This document shows, piece by piece, positions 12,306 through 21,908 of a stretch of 52,629 nt of DNA. The notes beneath the pieces are model-generated. The model worked only from the letters and a program-made list of their open reading frames with translations. It did not search any database and was not told the origin of the DNA. The stretch covers positions 1 through 52,629 of the forward strand of contig JAQRMU010000072.1 in the NCBI GenBank assembly GCA_028598975.1, in the 5' to 3' direction. How positions within the stretch are numbered: position 1 is the stretch's first letter; each line of letters opens with the position of its first letter. This DNA is from Gammaproteobacteria bacterium. Its GTDB lineage: Bacteria; Pseudomonadota; Gammaproteobacteria; Nitrosococcales; Methylophagaceae. A program made the translations under genes and the position numbers.

Positions 12306-13823
12306 TTAATCCAATCGTATACGATACACTTCTGCTAAAGAAATCTCTTTATTTTTAGCACGTGTCAATGCATTTGCAGTTAAAGGTACCATTCCAATAT
12401 CTAGCCCTTTTTGGTGAATTTCTGTTGTTGTCACGTCTGCTTTAATAATATCTCTAATTTCATCCGTTACTTGTAATAGTTCATACACGGCAATACGCCC
12501 ACCCACACCTGTTTGATTGCATCGTTCACAACCCACACTATGGTAATAGCTGTCTTCAGCAGGGATTTTTAATGACTGCCTGACAAGCTTATCAACAGGT
12601 TCAAGTTTTAAACAATGAGGACAGTTTTTCTTAACCAACCGTTGCGCTAAAACACCTAATAAAGAGCCATTTAACAAATAGGGTTCAACGCCCATTTCAA
12701 TTAAACGCGTTATAGCACCTGCCGCATCATTAGTATGTAATGTACTTAGCACTAAATGGCCAGTCAAAGCACTTTCAACGGCAATTTTTCCCGTTTCTTG
12801 GTCACGTATTTCCCCTACTAAAATCACATCAGGGTCATGGCGTAAAATATTTCTTAATGCTCTGGAAAAGGTGTAACCGGTACCATGATTAATCTGTATC
12901 TGCTCAATCCCATCCATATGATATTCAACAGGATCTTCAACCGTAATAATATTAACGTTTTGTTTTTTTACTTCATCTAAAGCTGCATATAATGTCGTCG
13001 ACTTACCTGAACCAGTTGGCCCTGTCACCAAAAAAATACCATTACTTTTATGTAATAAATCTATAAAGATATCTTCATCATGCTTATTAAAGCCAAGTTC
13101 CGCAATTGATTTCAAACCTACTTTAGCATTGAGCAAACGAATAACAACACTTTCGCCTTCAACCGTTGGCATAATCGAAATTCGTAAATCAACCATACTC
13201 TTACTGGTTCGAACACAACTTCGTCCATCTTGAGGAATTCGTCGCTCAGCAATATTCATACTGCCCAATATTTTTATCCGACTCACAACCGCAGGTAATA
13301 ATGATTTACTTAAAAAGCGTATTGTCGTTAATGTGCCATTTAAACGGTAGATAAGTTCCACATTCTTTTCACGAGGACGCAAATGAATATCAGATGCTTG
13401 GCGATCGATCGCATCCCGAATAATATTACTCACGAGCCTAACGATTGGTTGCTCACTTCCTAAGCGCTCAAGCTCCCCCTCAACCTCATGAATGGGGTGT
13501 TCTTCGATAGACTCCAAAGCAAGCTCATCATCTTGTACACCATAGTATTGACGAACGGCCCATTGCACATCTTTTAAAACAGCGACTGATGCATCAATCT
13601 TTAACCCCGTAATAAAGGCTAAGATTTGATAAATATCTTGTTGTAATGGATTGGCTATAGCAACCGCTAAATTGGAATGATCAGAGCTTAACGGGATAAC
13701 ATTATTTTCTCGTGCAAATTCTGCAGGAATCAAGGCAAGAACAGCCTCACTAAAGTCGTAGTCTCGCAATTCAATAAAAGGTAGTCCTAAGCGATCAGCT
13801 AATGCTTTTTCAGCACCTTTCAC
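12306..13823 (-). CDS. pilB: Type IV pilus/type II secretion ATPase, PilB/GspE family (short N-terminus)
   Basis: This 505-residue protein has a partial MshEN-type N-terminal region (RLGLPFIEL, then LIPAEFARENNVIPLS), the PilB/GspE core with Walker A VTGPTGSGKSTTLYA and Walker B DPDVILVGEIRDQET, and a tetracysteine zinc motif CPHC...CERC near the C-terminus. It should drive pilus extension or pseudopilus assembly at the inner membrane. The start is a GTG overlapping the stop of a small upstream frame (GTGA). The protein begins inside the usual MshEN domain, so it is N-terminally short for the family. Whether it is PilB or GspE cannot be settled without the rest of the machinery. Confidence 0.88.
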   Translation of the reverse strand: MKGAEKALADRLGLPFIELRDYDFSEAVLALIPAEFARENNVIPLSSDHSNLAVAIANPLQQDIYQILAFITGLKIDASVAVLKDVQWAVRQYYGVQDDELALESIEEHPIHEVEGELERLGSEQPIVRLVSNIIRDAIDRQASDIHLRPREKNVELIYRLNGTLTTIRFLSKSLLPAVVSRIKILGSMNIAERRIPQDGRSCVRTSKSMVDLRISIMPTVEGESVVIRLLNAKVGLKSIAELGFNKHDEDIFIDLLHKSNGIFLVTGPTGSGKSTTLYAALDEVKKQNVNIITVEDPVEYHMDGIEQIQINHGTGYTFSRALRNILRHDPDVILVGEIRDQETGKIAVESALTGHLVLSTLHTNDAAGAITRLIEMGVEPYLLNGSLLGVLAQRLVKKNCPHCLKLEPVDKLVRQSLKIPAEDSYYHSVGCERCNQTGVGGRIAVYELLQVTDEIRDIIKADVTTTEIHQKGLDIGMVPLTANALTRAKNKEISLAEVYRIRLD

Positions 13824-13945
13824 CGTAACTTTTTTACTGAATTCTTTTCCCCTTTTGGCAGCGCATCTTTTTCCATTAGCTCTAATGCATCTAATGAAAG
13901 AGGACCATTATGTTCAAGGGACTGCTTGTCATCATTAATCGACAC
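13820..13945 (-). CDS. Small hypothetical ORF between dnaE and pilB (41 aa)
   Basis: A 41-codon frame starts at a GTG (13945) preceded by a perfect AGGAG that overlaps the dnaE TAG stop. It ends in a TGA overlapping the pilB GTG (GTGA). The product is hydrophilic, with GPLSLDALELMEKDALPKGE in its middle. I recognise no family. The Shine-Dalgarno, compact junctions and coupling suggest it is translated. The alternative is that it is the displaced N-terminus of the short pilB gene, separated by a frameshift. Confidence 0.5.
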   Translation of the reverse strand: MSINDDKQSLEHNGPLSLDALELMEKDALPKGEKNSVKKLR

Positions 13946-13953
13946 ATCAACTC

Positions 13954-16900
13954 CTATGCTTGCACGTTGTACTTCATTCTAACAGCACTCACCATTGGTA
14001 GTGCCGCTAAGTCAGATAATAATGCATCTGTCGGTACAACTTTCCAATTTTCTCCTAACCGAATAAGCGTTCTAGCTGTACTATTTTTATAGTCTATTTC
14101 TAATGCCGTCAACCCTTCTCGATAAGGCGTTATAGTATGTTGCAGTGACTCAACCCACTCATTACCATCGGTATCACTCTCAACATTTACTACTAAGGCT
14201 TTACCACACATTTCACGTGCCCTAGCCATATCATAAACACTTTCTGCCGTAGCCGCCAAACCACCGGTAAAATTATCCTGACCAATTTTGCCTTGAATAA
14301 CAACCAGTTTATCGGGTTGTAACAATGTTTGGTACTGCTCATACACCTCTGAAAAAACACGTACTTCTAGGCGAGCCGTCTGATCATCCAATGTAATAAA
14401 GGCCATTCGACCACCATTTTTACCCTTCATGGTGCGAATAGCCACAATCAAGCCCGCAGTAATAACTGAGATTTCATTACGCTGGTAGCCTTTTGATTCT
14501 GGCGCATCCAAGTCACTGATTCTTTTAGGAATGAATCGACTTAATTCATCAACATAACGATCAATAGGATGCCCACTTAAATACAAGCCAAGCGTTTCTT
14601 TCTCTGCAATCAATAGTTGTTCTTCCGACCATTCTGGTGCTTGCAATAATGGCTCTTCAACATGCTCAGTTTCATCAACAGTCAGTAAGCCAAACATGTC
14701 GTTTTGGCCACTTACGCTATTATCTCGATGCTGACCAGCTATTTGTAAAGCCTTCGTAATACTGGCTTCCAAGCTTGCTCGATGCCCACCTAATGAATCA
14801 AAAGCACCTGACTTAGTTAAAGAGTCCATCACTCGGCGGTTGACCTTTTTCATATCAACCCGCTGGCAAAAATCATATAGGCTGGTAAATGCTTCACCCT
14901 GCGCACGCTCCGACACAATACCTGCTAATGCCGCTTCCCCCACACCTTTAATAGCACCTAAGCCATAACGAATAGACTTTTCATCAGCGACAGTAAACTG
15001 AATCTTACTATTATTCACATCGGGAGGTAATACACTCAAACCAAGATCACGGCAGTCATCAATCAAGCCAACAACTTTATCCGTATTATCCATATCAGCA
15101 GACAATACAGCGGCCATAAATGCAGCGGGGTAATGTGCTTTTAACCATGCTGTTTGATAGGCAACCAAAGCATAGGCTGCTGAGTGAGATTTATTAAAGC
15201 CATACTCAGCAAATTTTTCCATCAAATCAAAGATGGGGCCTGCCGTCTTTTCATCAATATCTCGGTTTTTAGCACCTTCTAAGAATAGTTCTCGTTGTTT
15301 TGCCATTTCTTCTGGCTTTTTCTTACCCATAGCGCGACGTAGCATGTCGGCACCACCGAGGCTATATCCCGCCAGCACTTGGGCAATTTGCATTACTTGT
15401 TCTTGATAAACGATAACCCCATAAGTCGGCTTTAATACTGGCTCAAGATCAGGGTGCGGGTAATCTACTTTTGCACGACCATGTTTTCGGTTTACAAAGT
15501 CATCTACCATGCCCGACTGCAAAGGCCCGGGTCGGAACAAGGCTACTAGAGCAACAATATCTTCAAAGGTATCAGGTTGAAGACGTTTAATTAACTCCTT
15601 CATACCACGAGATTCAAGCTGGAATACAGCGGTTGTTTCAGCCCGTTTTAAAAGGTCATAACTGGGTTTATCATCAAGCGGTAATAGTGCAATATCAATC
15701 TTAGCGGCTTCATCTGCTGGCAGCATTTCTTTAACATTCTTCACAGCCCAGTCAATAACCGTTAATGTTTTAAGCCCCAAGAAATCGAACTTAACCAAAC
15801 CGACATCTTCGACATCATCTTTATCATATTGAGCAACTAAACTCGCGCCATTTTGCTCACAATAAATCGGGGTATATTCCGTTAATGCTTTAGGGGCAAT
15901 AACAACACCACCCGCATGTTTACCAACGTTTCGAGTTAAGCCTTCCAACTGCAAAGCCAAGTCAATTAAGGTTTTAACATCGTCTTCTTTATCATAGCGC
16001 TCTTGTAATAAAGGCTCTTGCTCTAATGCTTTTGTTAGTGTCATCTTTATTTCGAAGGGCACCAATTTAGCTAAACCATCAACCAAGCCAAAGGGGAAGC
16101 CTAATACCCGTCCAACGTCACGTATAACCGCTTTTGCTGCCATCGTACCGAAGGTAATGATTTGCGACACATGATCTCGACCATAATGCTGAGATACATA
16201 TTCAATAACACGATCACGCCCTTCCATACAAAAGTCGATATCAAAATCGGGCAATGATACCCGTTCAGGGTTTAGAAAACGCTCAAAAAGCAAATCATAT
16301 TGCAGAGGATCAATATCAGTAATCTTTAATGCGTAAGCTACCAAAGAACCCGCACCAGACCCACGCCCCGGCCCTACTGGGACTTCATTATTTTTTGACC
16401 ATTTTATAAAGTCGGCAACGATCAGAAAATAACCAGGAAAGCCCATTTCATTGATTACATCTAATTCAATTTGTAGGCGGTCTTCATATTCTTTTCGGTT
16501 TTCTTCTAAGTCAGTAGCATCAGGAAAAAGTACTGGTAAACGTTCTTCCAAACCTTCGAACGATTCTTGACTAAAGAACTCTTCAATAGTCATACCTTCA
16601 GGAACAGGGAAGTCTGGTAAATAATGTTCGCCTAGTGTTAACTGAGCATTACATCGTTTCGCGATTTCAATCGTATTTTCAATCGCTTCAGGGATGTCAC
16701 TAAACAGCTCAATCATTTCATTCGCTGATTTTAAGTATTGCTGTTCAGAATAATTTCGTGCTCGTCGCGGATCATCTAACAAGCGACCTTCACTCACACA
16801 GACCTTAGCTTCATGTGCTTCAAACTGTTCAGGCTGCAGAAACCTCACATCATTTGTGGCAACAACAGGTAAGTTATGGCTAACGGCTAAATCTAATGCA

Positions 16901-17448
16901 GCTTGAATATAACGCTCTTCATCTTCTCGACCTGTACGAATCAACTCCAAATAAAAGCGATCTGGGAACAAATTCATCCAATGGCGAGTAATACGCTCTA
17001 CATCAGCATGTAAATTGTTTAATAAGGCTTTACCCAAAAGCCCCTCTCGACCACCAGCTAAACAAATCAAACCTTCCGTTTGCCCATCTAACCACTCAAG
17101 CTCAAGCATTGGTACGCCCAGATGCTGCCCTTCTATATAAGCACGTGATAATAAGCGTGATAAATTGAGATAGCCCTCTGTATTTTGACATAAGACCACA
17201 AACCGACTGCTTTTCTTCGGGTCGTCAGGATCACGTAAACGCAAATCCGCAGCAAGAATAGGTTTCACACCAGACTGTTGTGCTGTTTTATAGACTTTTA
17301 CTGCTGCGAATAAATTATGTTGATCGGTAACGGCAAGGGCTGGCATTCCTGCATCAGCCACCGCCTTTATAAGAGGTTTTACGCGAACTAAACCATCGAC
17401 TAAAGAATAGTCGGTATGGAGGTGTAAATGGACAAACTGCTCAGACAT
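13954..17448 (-). CDS. dnaE: DNA polymerase III subunit alpha DnaE
   Basis: This is the replicative polymerase catalytic subunit, 1164 residues as in E. coli. It opens with the PHP domain motif HLHLHTDYSLVDG. The polymerase catalytic segment is LPDFDIDFCMEGRDRVIEYV (about 401-420), preceded by VGPGRGSGAGSLVAYAL. A helix-hairpin-helix region (IKGVGEAAL) and an OB-fold (about residues 995-1080) follow in the expected order. It acts with the DnaQ exonuclease and beta clamp, which are elsewhere. The gene lies in the same co-directional run as the pilus ATPases and ends directly before a small frame. Confidence 0.98.
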   Translation of the reverse strand: MSEQFVHLHLHTDYSLVDGLVRVKPLIKAVADAGMPALAVTDQHNLFAAVKVYKTAQQSGVKPILAADLRLRDPDDPKKSSRFVVLCQNTEGYLNLSRLLSRAYIEGQHLGVPMLELEWLDGQTEGLICLAGGREGLLGKALLNNLHADVERITRHWMNLFPDRFYLELIRTGREDEERYIQAALDLAVSHNLPVVATNDVRFLQPEQFEAHEAKVCVSEGRLLDDPRRARNYSEQQYLKSANEMIELFSDIPEAIENTIEIAKRCNAQLTLGEHYLPDFPVPEGMTIEEFFSQESFEGLEERLPVLFPDATDLEENRKEYEDRLQIELDVINEMGFPGYFLIVADFIKWSKNNEVPVGPGRGSGAGSLVAYALKITDIDPLQYDLLFERFLNPERVSLPDFDIDFCMEGRDRVIEYVSQHYGRDHVSQIITFGTMAAKAVIRDVGRVLGFPFGLVDGLAKLVPFEIKMTLTKALEQEPLLQERYDKEDDVKTLIDLALQLEGLTRNVGKHAGGVVIAPKALTEYTPIYCEQNGASLVAQYDKDDVEDVGLVKFDFLGLKTLTVIDWAVKNVKEMLPADEAAKIDIALLPLDDKPSYDLLKRAETTAVFQLESRGMKELIKRLQPDTFEDIVALVALFRPGPLQSGMVDDFVNRKHGRAKVDYPHPDLEPVLKPTYGVIVYQEQVMQIAQVLAGYSLGGADMLRRAMGKKKPEEMAKQRELFLEGAKNRDIDEKTAGPIFDLMEKFAEYGFNKSHSAAYALVAYQTAWLKAHYPAAFMAAVLSADMDNTDKVVGLIDDCRDLGLSVLPPDVNNSKIQFTVADEKSIRYGLGAIKGVGEAALAGIVSERAQGEAFTSLYDFCQRVDMKKVNRRVMDSLTKSGAFDSLGGHRASLEASITKALQIAGQHRDNSVSGQNDMFGLLTVDETEHVEEPLLQAPEWSEEQLLIAEKETLGLYLSGHPIDRYVDELSRFIPKRISDLDAPESKGYQRNEISVITAGLIVAIRTMKGKNGGRMAFITLDDQTARLEVRVFSEVYEQYQTLLQPDKLVVIQGKIGQDNFTGGLAATAESVYDMARAREMCGKALVVNVESDTDGNEWVESLQHTITPYREGLTALEIDYKNSTARTLIRLGENWKVVPTDALLSDLAALPMVSAVRMKYNVQA

Positions 17449-17475
17449 ATAAACTTAAATGCTCAATGATTACTT

Positions 17476-19212
17476 TTATGGAAAGCGAACAGGCTCAGGC
17501 TTCACGCCCTGCCCAAGTGTCGCATCAACAATTGCTTCTGCTTCTTTTTTCCCCATTGCAAATGCATCAGACTCGCTCATAGCGGGTTGAAATGCTTGCA
17601 TCACATTTGGGGTAGCATCCATATCTTGTTTTAAATATAAAGTCTGAGTTGGGTAGGCAAACTCCACATCTAACTGCTTTGCCAACCTTAGAACATCTAA
17701 TAAAAAGCGGTGTCGTTCGCGTAGCTCAGTATTCCAATCCGGCGTTTCCCAAAACACATAAACAAGAATATCTAAAGACGCGGCATTATATTGATTAAAG
17801 TACACTTGGTAATAATCTTTACGCATATAAGGGTGAAGCTGAATTAACGACCGTACTCCTTCACAAAAAGCATCAATCTTCTCAGGTGGCGTGTCATAGG
17901 TTAGCCCCAACATCGTTTTCATACGACGATAACGTCGCGCACCCATATTATCGATTTTAGTTGTCGTTAATAAGGCATTTGGCAATGTAATCAATGAATT
18001 ATAAAATGTTCTTATTCTTGTACTTCTAAAGCCAACCTGCTCTACCGAACCTTCAACATCGCCAATAATCACCCAATCACCAATATGGAAAGGACGATCT
18101 AATAACACCGTTAGAGATCCAAAGAAGTTGCCCAATAAGTCTTTTGCAGCCAAGGCAAAGGCCAAGCCACCAAGCCCTAGTCCAGCAAGCAGACTGGTCA
18201 CATCTACATTCAAATTATCAGCAGAAAAGATAATACCGATAACAACAACAAATACTTTCATACTCTTACTGATCATTGGCACCAGTAGATCATCAAACTT
18301 ATTATCTGTCGCATTCGCTTTTTTCATCAACAAGGCATGCACAACATCAACAAGGCGGAACGCACTCCAAATTGCAGATAAACTTACTAACAATTTCACC
18401 GCAACAGATAAAATAATTAGTGCCGTATCAGGCAATGCTAAAAGCCCTAAACCAAACCACCAAATAAGTGCCATAGCCATCAAACCAAGCGGCCTTAAAA
18501 CCGTATTATCTAGGTCTTGATAGCCTGTATTTTTTCTCTGCCAGAGTGTGACATTTCTAGCTAAAAACCACGCTAAGGTTTTATCTGCAACCATACCAAT
18601 AAGAATCACAATTAGAATGCCGATCCACTGCCAATACTCTAATAAAAACTCTTCTTTTAATACTTCCGGCATCAGTGCACGAACCTTAATATAAAAAGGC
18701 AATGACACTTGAGGATCGCTCGCCCCATGCTTTGCAGGTTCCTCTAATAAACCTTCTAATATTGCCGGTAATGCCTCTATAGTGTTTTGACTAAATAACC
18801 AACGTCCATCCACGTGTTTAATAATCTCAACTTGGCCTTGAGAATATTTACCAAACACATAGCTACCGCTTACAGGATTAGTTGAGATAGAACCTAGAAC
18901 GACCTTCTTACTTCGTTCAATAACAGATGATAATGTCTGGGCCAACTCTTTCCCTTTCGCAGGTCGAATAAGTTCACTAATACCCGATAAATCTAATGTC
19001 GATACCGCATCATTAATCTTTTGTTTTTGCCCATTATTAACTGCTTGCATTGCTGTCAGAAAAGTAGCCATCGTTTTACGAGGATTACTTAATGATTCCG
19101 GTATTTCCACAACCGCTTCAGTATGACTATCTTCAATAACATCAGCACTCATTGCCGGAATATAAAACAATAAACTAAAAGCAATCAGTAGCGTATGAAT
19201 TAGGATTCTCAT
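17476..19212 (-). CDS. MscS-family mechanosensitive channel with periplasmic N-terminal domain
   Basis: The 578-residue protein has a signal peptide (about 1-22), a long soluble region (about 23-185) expected in the periplasm, several transmembrane helices, and the MscS pore/beta domain. Pore helix features are LLAGLGLGGLAFALAAKDLL (about residues 340-359), followed by FFGSLTVLLDRPFHIGDWV and GSVEQVGFRSTRIRTFYNSL. It resembles mid-sized MscS relatives such as YbdG/YnaI-like proteins with an added exported domain. It should release solutes on hypo-osmotic shock. Its ATG overlaps the nagZ stop (ATGA), so the two are coupled. Confidence 0.9.
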   Translation of the reverse strand: MRILIHTLLIAFSLLFYIPAMSADVIEDSHTEAVVEIPESLSNPRKTMATFLTAMQAVNNGQKQKINDAVSTLDLSGISELIRPAKGKELAQTLSSVIERSKKVVLGSISTNPVSGSYVFGKYSQGQVEIIKHVDGRWLFSQNTIEALPAILEGLLEEPAKHGASDPQVSLPFYIKVRALMPEVLKEEFLLEYWQWIGILIVILIGMVADKTLAWFLARNVTLWQRKNTGYQDLDNTVLRPLGLMAMALIWWFGLGLLALPDTALIILSVAVKLLVSLSAIWSAFRLVDVVHALLMKKANATDNKFDDLLVPMISKSMKVFVVVIGIIFSADNLNVDVTSLLAGLGLGGLAFALAAKDLLGNFFGSLTVLLDRPFHIGDWVIIGDVEGSVEQVGFRSTRIRTFYNSLITLPNALLTTTKIDNMGARRYRRMKTMLGLTYDTPPEKIDAFCEGVRSLIQLHPYMRKDYYQVYFNQYNAASLDILVYVFWETPDWNTELRERHRFLLDVLRLAKQLDVEFAYPTQTLYLKQDMDATPNVMQAFQPAMSESDAFAMGKKEAEAIVDATLGQGVKPEPVRFP

Positions 19213-20258
19213 GATAAATTTAACTCCAGTTCTGGATCAGGTGCATAACTTAAAACCATTTTCGCAGCGTCTTTCCACTCTTGACTAGCAAATAAATCTT
19301 CACGATTCATAGCATGACGACCATGCAATCGAATTAAACGCATATGTCGGAGTGGGTCATCGGCAAGCTTAAGTCCATCAATCACTTGTACTGCACTGTC
19401 AGGATTATTACAGACTAAGACCATATCACAGCCAGCATCTAATGCGGCCTCTGCTCGCTCTAAAGGCCCACCAATGATAGCGGCACCTTCCATACTCAAA
19501 TCATCACTCAGAACAGCACCTTGAAAGCCGAGACGATCTCGTAAAACGTCTTTAATCCAGAAAGGGGAAAAGCCAGCAGGTAAACTATCACTTTGTTCAT
19601 AGACAATATGTGCAGGCATAATTCCGGCTAACTCTGTCTGACATAGTCGACTGAAAGGTAATATATCTGCCTGAATCATATCTTCGAAATGTCGCGTATC
19701 TACGGGCAAGCCGAGATGGGAATCGACCTCTACTGCTCCATGGCCGGGGAAATGCTTACCCACCGCTGACATTTTCGCTCGCTTCATACCTTGAATATAC
19801 GCATGCGCCATTGATGCAACGGCTTCAGGATCTCGGTGAAAAGATCGGTCACCGATAATGTCACTAACACCATAATCAAGATCTAAAACTGGAGCAAAAC
19901 TAAAGTCAACACCGACAGCACGCAGTTCTGCCGCCATCAACCACCCCGTTTTCTCAGCACGTTCACGTGTTAATTCCGGATGTTGCATAAAATGCTTACC
20001 CAATGAACCGACCGGTGGTAATCGAGTAAAGCCTTTTCTAAAACGTTGAACACGACCGCCCTCATGATCAACCGAAATAAGTAAATGGGGATCTCGTAAT
20101 GCTCTAATACTTTCTGTCAGCGCAGTGACTTGCTCTGGAGACTCATAATTGCGGCTAAATAGAATAACTCCACCGACAAGTGGATGCTGCAAAATATCGC
20201 GTTCTACGTCACTTAGCTCCAAGCCAACCAAGTCGACCATCAACGGGCCTAATGTCAT
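19209..20258 (-). CDS. nagZ: Beta-N-acetylhexosaminidase NagZ
   Basis: This is a glycoside hydrolase family 3 enzyme of 349 residues that removes GlcNAc from anhydromuropeptides during cytoplasmic peptidoglycan recycling. The catalytic-loop signature KHFPGHGAVEVDSH (about 168-181) carries the D/H dyad, and the nucleophile motif is LSDDLSMEGA. No signal peptide is present, which fits a cytosolic enzyme. It is slightly longer at the C-terminus than E. coli NagZ. The adjacent L,D-transpeptidase gene makes a small cell-wall cluster. Confidence 0.95.
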   Translation of the reverse strand: MTLGPLMVDLVGLELSDVERDILQHPLVGGVILFSRNYESPEQVTALTESIRALRDPHLLISVDHEGGRVQRFRKGFTRLPPVGSLGKHFMQHPELTRERAEKTGWLMAAELRAVGVDFSFAPVLDLDYGVSDIIGDRSFHRDPEAVASMAHAYIQGMKRAKMSAVGKHFPGHGAVEVDSHLGLPVDTRHFEDMIQADILPFSRLCQTELAGIMPAHIVYEQSDSLPAGFSPFWIKDVLRDRLGFQGAVLSDDLSMEGAAIIGGPLERAEAALDAGCDMVLVCNNPDSAVQVIDGLKLADDPLRHMRLIRLHGRHAMNREDLFASQEWKDAAKMVLSYAPDPELELNLS

Positions 20259-20269
20259 CAGTCATCACC

Positions 20270-20743
20270 TTATTCATGGATCATCACCCGAGTACCTGGA
20301 GACACCAGATCAAATAGAGTTAATAAATCCTTATTATGCATACGAATACAGCCATGAGATAAAGGCTCGCCCATAGGCAAAGCATCAGGACAACCATGGA
20401 TGTAGATATAACGTTGCATTGTATCAACATTTGCCAATCTGTTTTGTCCCAATTCAAGTCCACTGAGCCATAAAATACGCGTTAAAATCCAATCTCGCTC
20501 AGGAAATGTCAAACCCAGTTCAGGCGTATACACTTCCCCCGTAGGTCTGCGACCGACAAAAACCGTATTTTCAGGTTCATTAGCACCGATACAAGCACGA
20601 ATTTGGTGTAAACCTCGTGGGGTACACCCACTGTCCTTTTTCTCTCCAGCACCATTTAAAGCCGTTGAGATCGAAGACTCAAATTTTAAGTCATCACCGC
20701 CAAAGAAATAACATCGTTGGTCTTTAATAGAAATAGTTAGCAT
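20270..20743 (-). CDS. L,D-transpeptidase family (YkuD domain) protein
   Basis: A 157-residue YkuD-domain protein. The catalytic motif is HGCPDALPMGEPLSHGCIRM, with the conserved SHGCIRM holding the catalytic cysteine near residue 130. No signal peptide or membrane segment is visible at MLTISIKDQRCYFF, which is unusual for an enzyme that cross-links peptidoglycan or attaches lipoprotein in the periplasm. Either a further upstream start is missed, though none is evident, or it belongs to the leaderless short subfamily. It sits 11 bases upstream of nagZ on the same strand. Confidence 0.88.
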   Translation of the reverse strand: MLTISIKDQRCYFFGGDDLKFESSISTALNGAGEKKDSGCTPRGLHQIRACIGANEPENTVFVGRRPTGEVYTPELGLTFPERDWILTRILWLSGLELGQNRLANVDTMQRYIYIHGCPDALPMGEPLSHGCIRMHNKDLLTLFDLVSPGTRVMIHE

Positions 20744-20805
20744 AGCGTTAACTATACCCGTAACTATTAAAAATACAGTTTTTTTTACTTTTCATTCCAG
20801 CTCCC

Positions 20806-20875
20806 TGTCATCCCAGCATGCTTTTAGCTGGGATCTACTTAAAATAGTAGCTCCAGCTAAAATGCGGGAGTACCG
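20806..20875. repeat. Degenerate long palindrome (REP/MITE-like)
   Basis: The left arm reads TCATCCCAGCATGCTTTTAG, followed by CTGGGATCTACTT. The right arm, AGTAGCTCCAGCTAAAA followed by TGCGGGAGTA, is its reverse complement with several mismatches and gaps. An inner stem CCCAGC...GCTGGG is also possible. This is the pattern of dispersed extragenic palindromes in proteobacteria. Copies elsewhere in the genome cannot be seen from this window. Confidence 0.6.
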
Positions 20876-21013
20876 CTTTAACATCTGCATCTCCAATTAA
20901 ATTGAGTCTATAACTAATTTCAGATTAATATTGAACAGCCCCGAAGAACATAAAATATTGATAAAAAACCCAGTGATTGAAAATCAACATTGACTATGCC
21001 ATTATCCCCTCTC

Positions 21014-21031
21014 AAATACATGGATGTATTT
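21014..21031. repeat. Perfect inverted repeat AAATACAT-GG-ATGTATTT
   Basis: Two 8-base arms are separated by two bases, about 108 bases upstream of the HEPN-like gene start. It could be an operator or part of a repeat element; nothing decides between these. Confidence 0.5.
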
Positions 21032-21138
21032 ATTTCCCCGCTTAACCTTGCATCCAGATTACAGGGAAAGCATGTCCATCTATGTATAGAAATCATAGGG
21101 AAACACTCTTCCCGTTAATGACAAGTTAGGGATAATAT

Positions 21139-21657
21139 ATGCCTCGTAAAACACTACCAAAGATGGCTGTTGTAAGGGCCGCTGATGCTTTTGCGACCAC
21201 TGGCGAAATACTTATAGATATAAGACCCTATGGCATTGAGTGGCCATATCCATTTGTAGTCAATATTGCATTATCAATTGAGCTTTATTTAAAGTCATAC
21301 CTCACTGAAGATGACTTAGTTCCATACTTTACCAAAAATGATGGAACTGTCATATATCAAGGGTTTTCGAAATGCCTCTCAAAAGAGCATAAGCTCGAAA
21401 AACTTTATTCTCAAATTCCAGCAAAGATTAAAGACTGTATTGAAGATGAATTTAACAAAAGCTCCCTAGCTTCTAGGTTTAGTTCCTTTGATGAAGCGTT
21501 AGAAAAGTTTTCTAATTCATTTATTAGTGCCAGATATCCATATGAGAAGACTGGTTTCAAGTTTGGATGCATTTCAGATCTAATGGATATTTCTCAATTT
21601 TTGAAAGCTACAATTTATAAGATAGGTGAAATTAGAGATCCCGATGAAAATTCCTAA
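21139..21657 (+). CDS. HEPN-like hypothetical protein
   Basis: A 172-residue soluble, probably helical protein. The segment VNIALSIELYLKSYL (about 41-55), then KEHKLEKLYSQIP (about 82-94), and a late F-x-x-ARYPYE (about 131-137) follow the layout of HEPN-type proteins. I see no R-x4-6-H nuclease motif, so RNase activity is not supported. No partner nucleotidyltransferase gene is adjacent. It is the only plus-strand gene before 28.9 kb and is flanked by palindromic repeats, which suggests acquired DNA. Function is unknown. Confidence 0.6.
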   Translation: MPRKTLPKMAVVRAADAFATTGEILIDIRPYGIEWPYPFVVNIALSIELYLKSYLTEDDLVPYFTKNDGTVIYQGFSKCLSKEHKLEKLYSQIPAKIKDCIEDEFNKSSLASRFSSFDEALEKFSNSFISARYPYEKTGFKFGCISDLMDISQFLKATIYKIGEIRDPDENS

Positions 21658-21908
21658 GCTTGTTCGCTGTCATCCAATGGGGCGGTAGCTTTATTCTCAT
21701 TTTCCATTAAAAGGACTATTGGACTACATGATGAAAAAAGAAATTTATACCTAAACACTGCCGAAAGAACTTAGCATTATGTTTCTCATCGATCCTGTAG
21801 CGTTGTTAGCATTTTCAATTATTTTTATTTAAAACAGTCTTATATCGCTTCTGTCATATTTTTTTATTGGCACAGTCACTTTGGCAATTAGCTTTATTAA
21901 GATTATCA

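Larger units (their letters stand above)
20744..21138. other. Gene-free 395-base gap with palindromic sequence
   Basis: No convincing coding frame is present. The gap separates the minus-strand cell-wall genes from the plus-strand HEPN-like gene. It contains the degenerate palindrome at about 20806-20875 and a short perfect inverted repeat at 21014-21031. The HEPN-like gene has AGGG eight bases before its ATG. Confidence 0.7.

Noticed and set aside
21729-21840. Short frames in the repeat-rich gap after the HEPN-like gene
   Set aside because: They are fewer than 20 codons, have no Shine-Dalgarno and show no similarity to anything I know.
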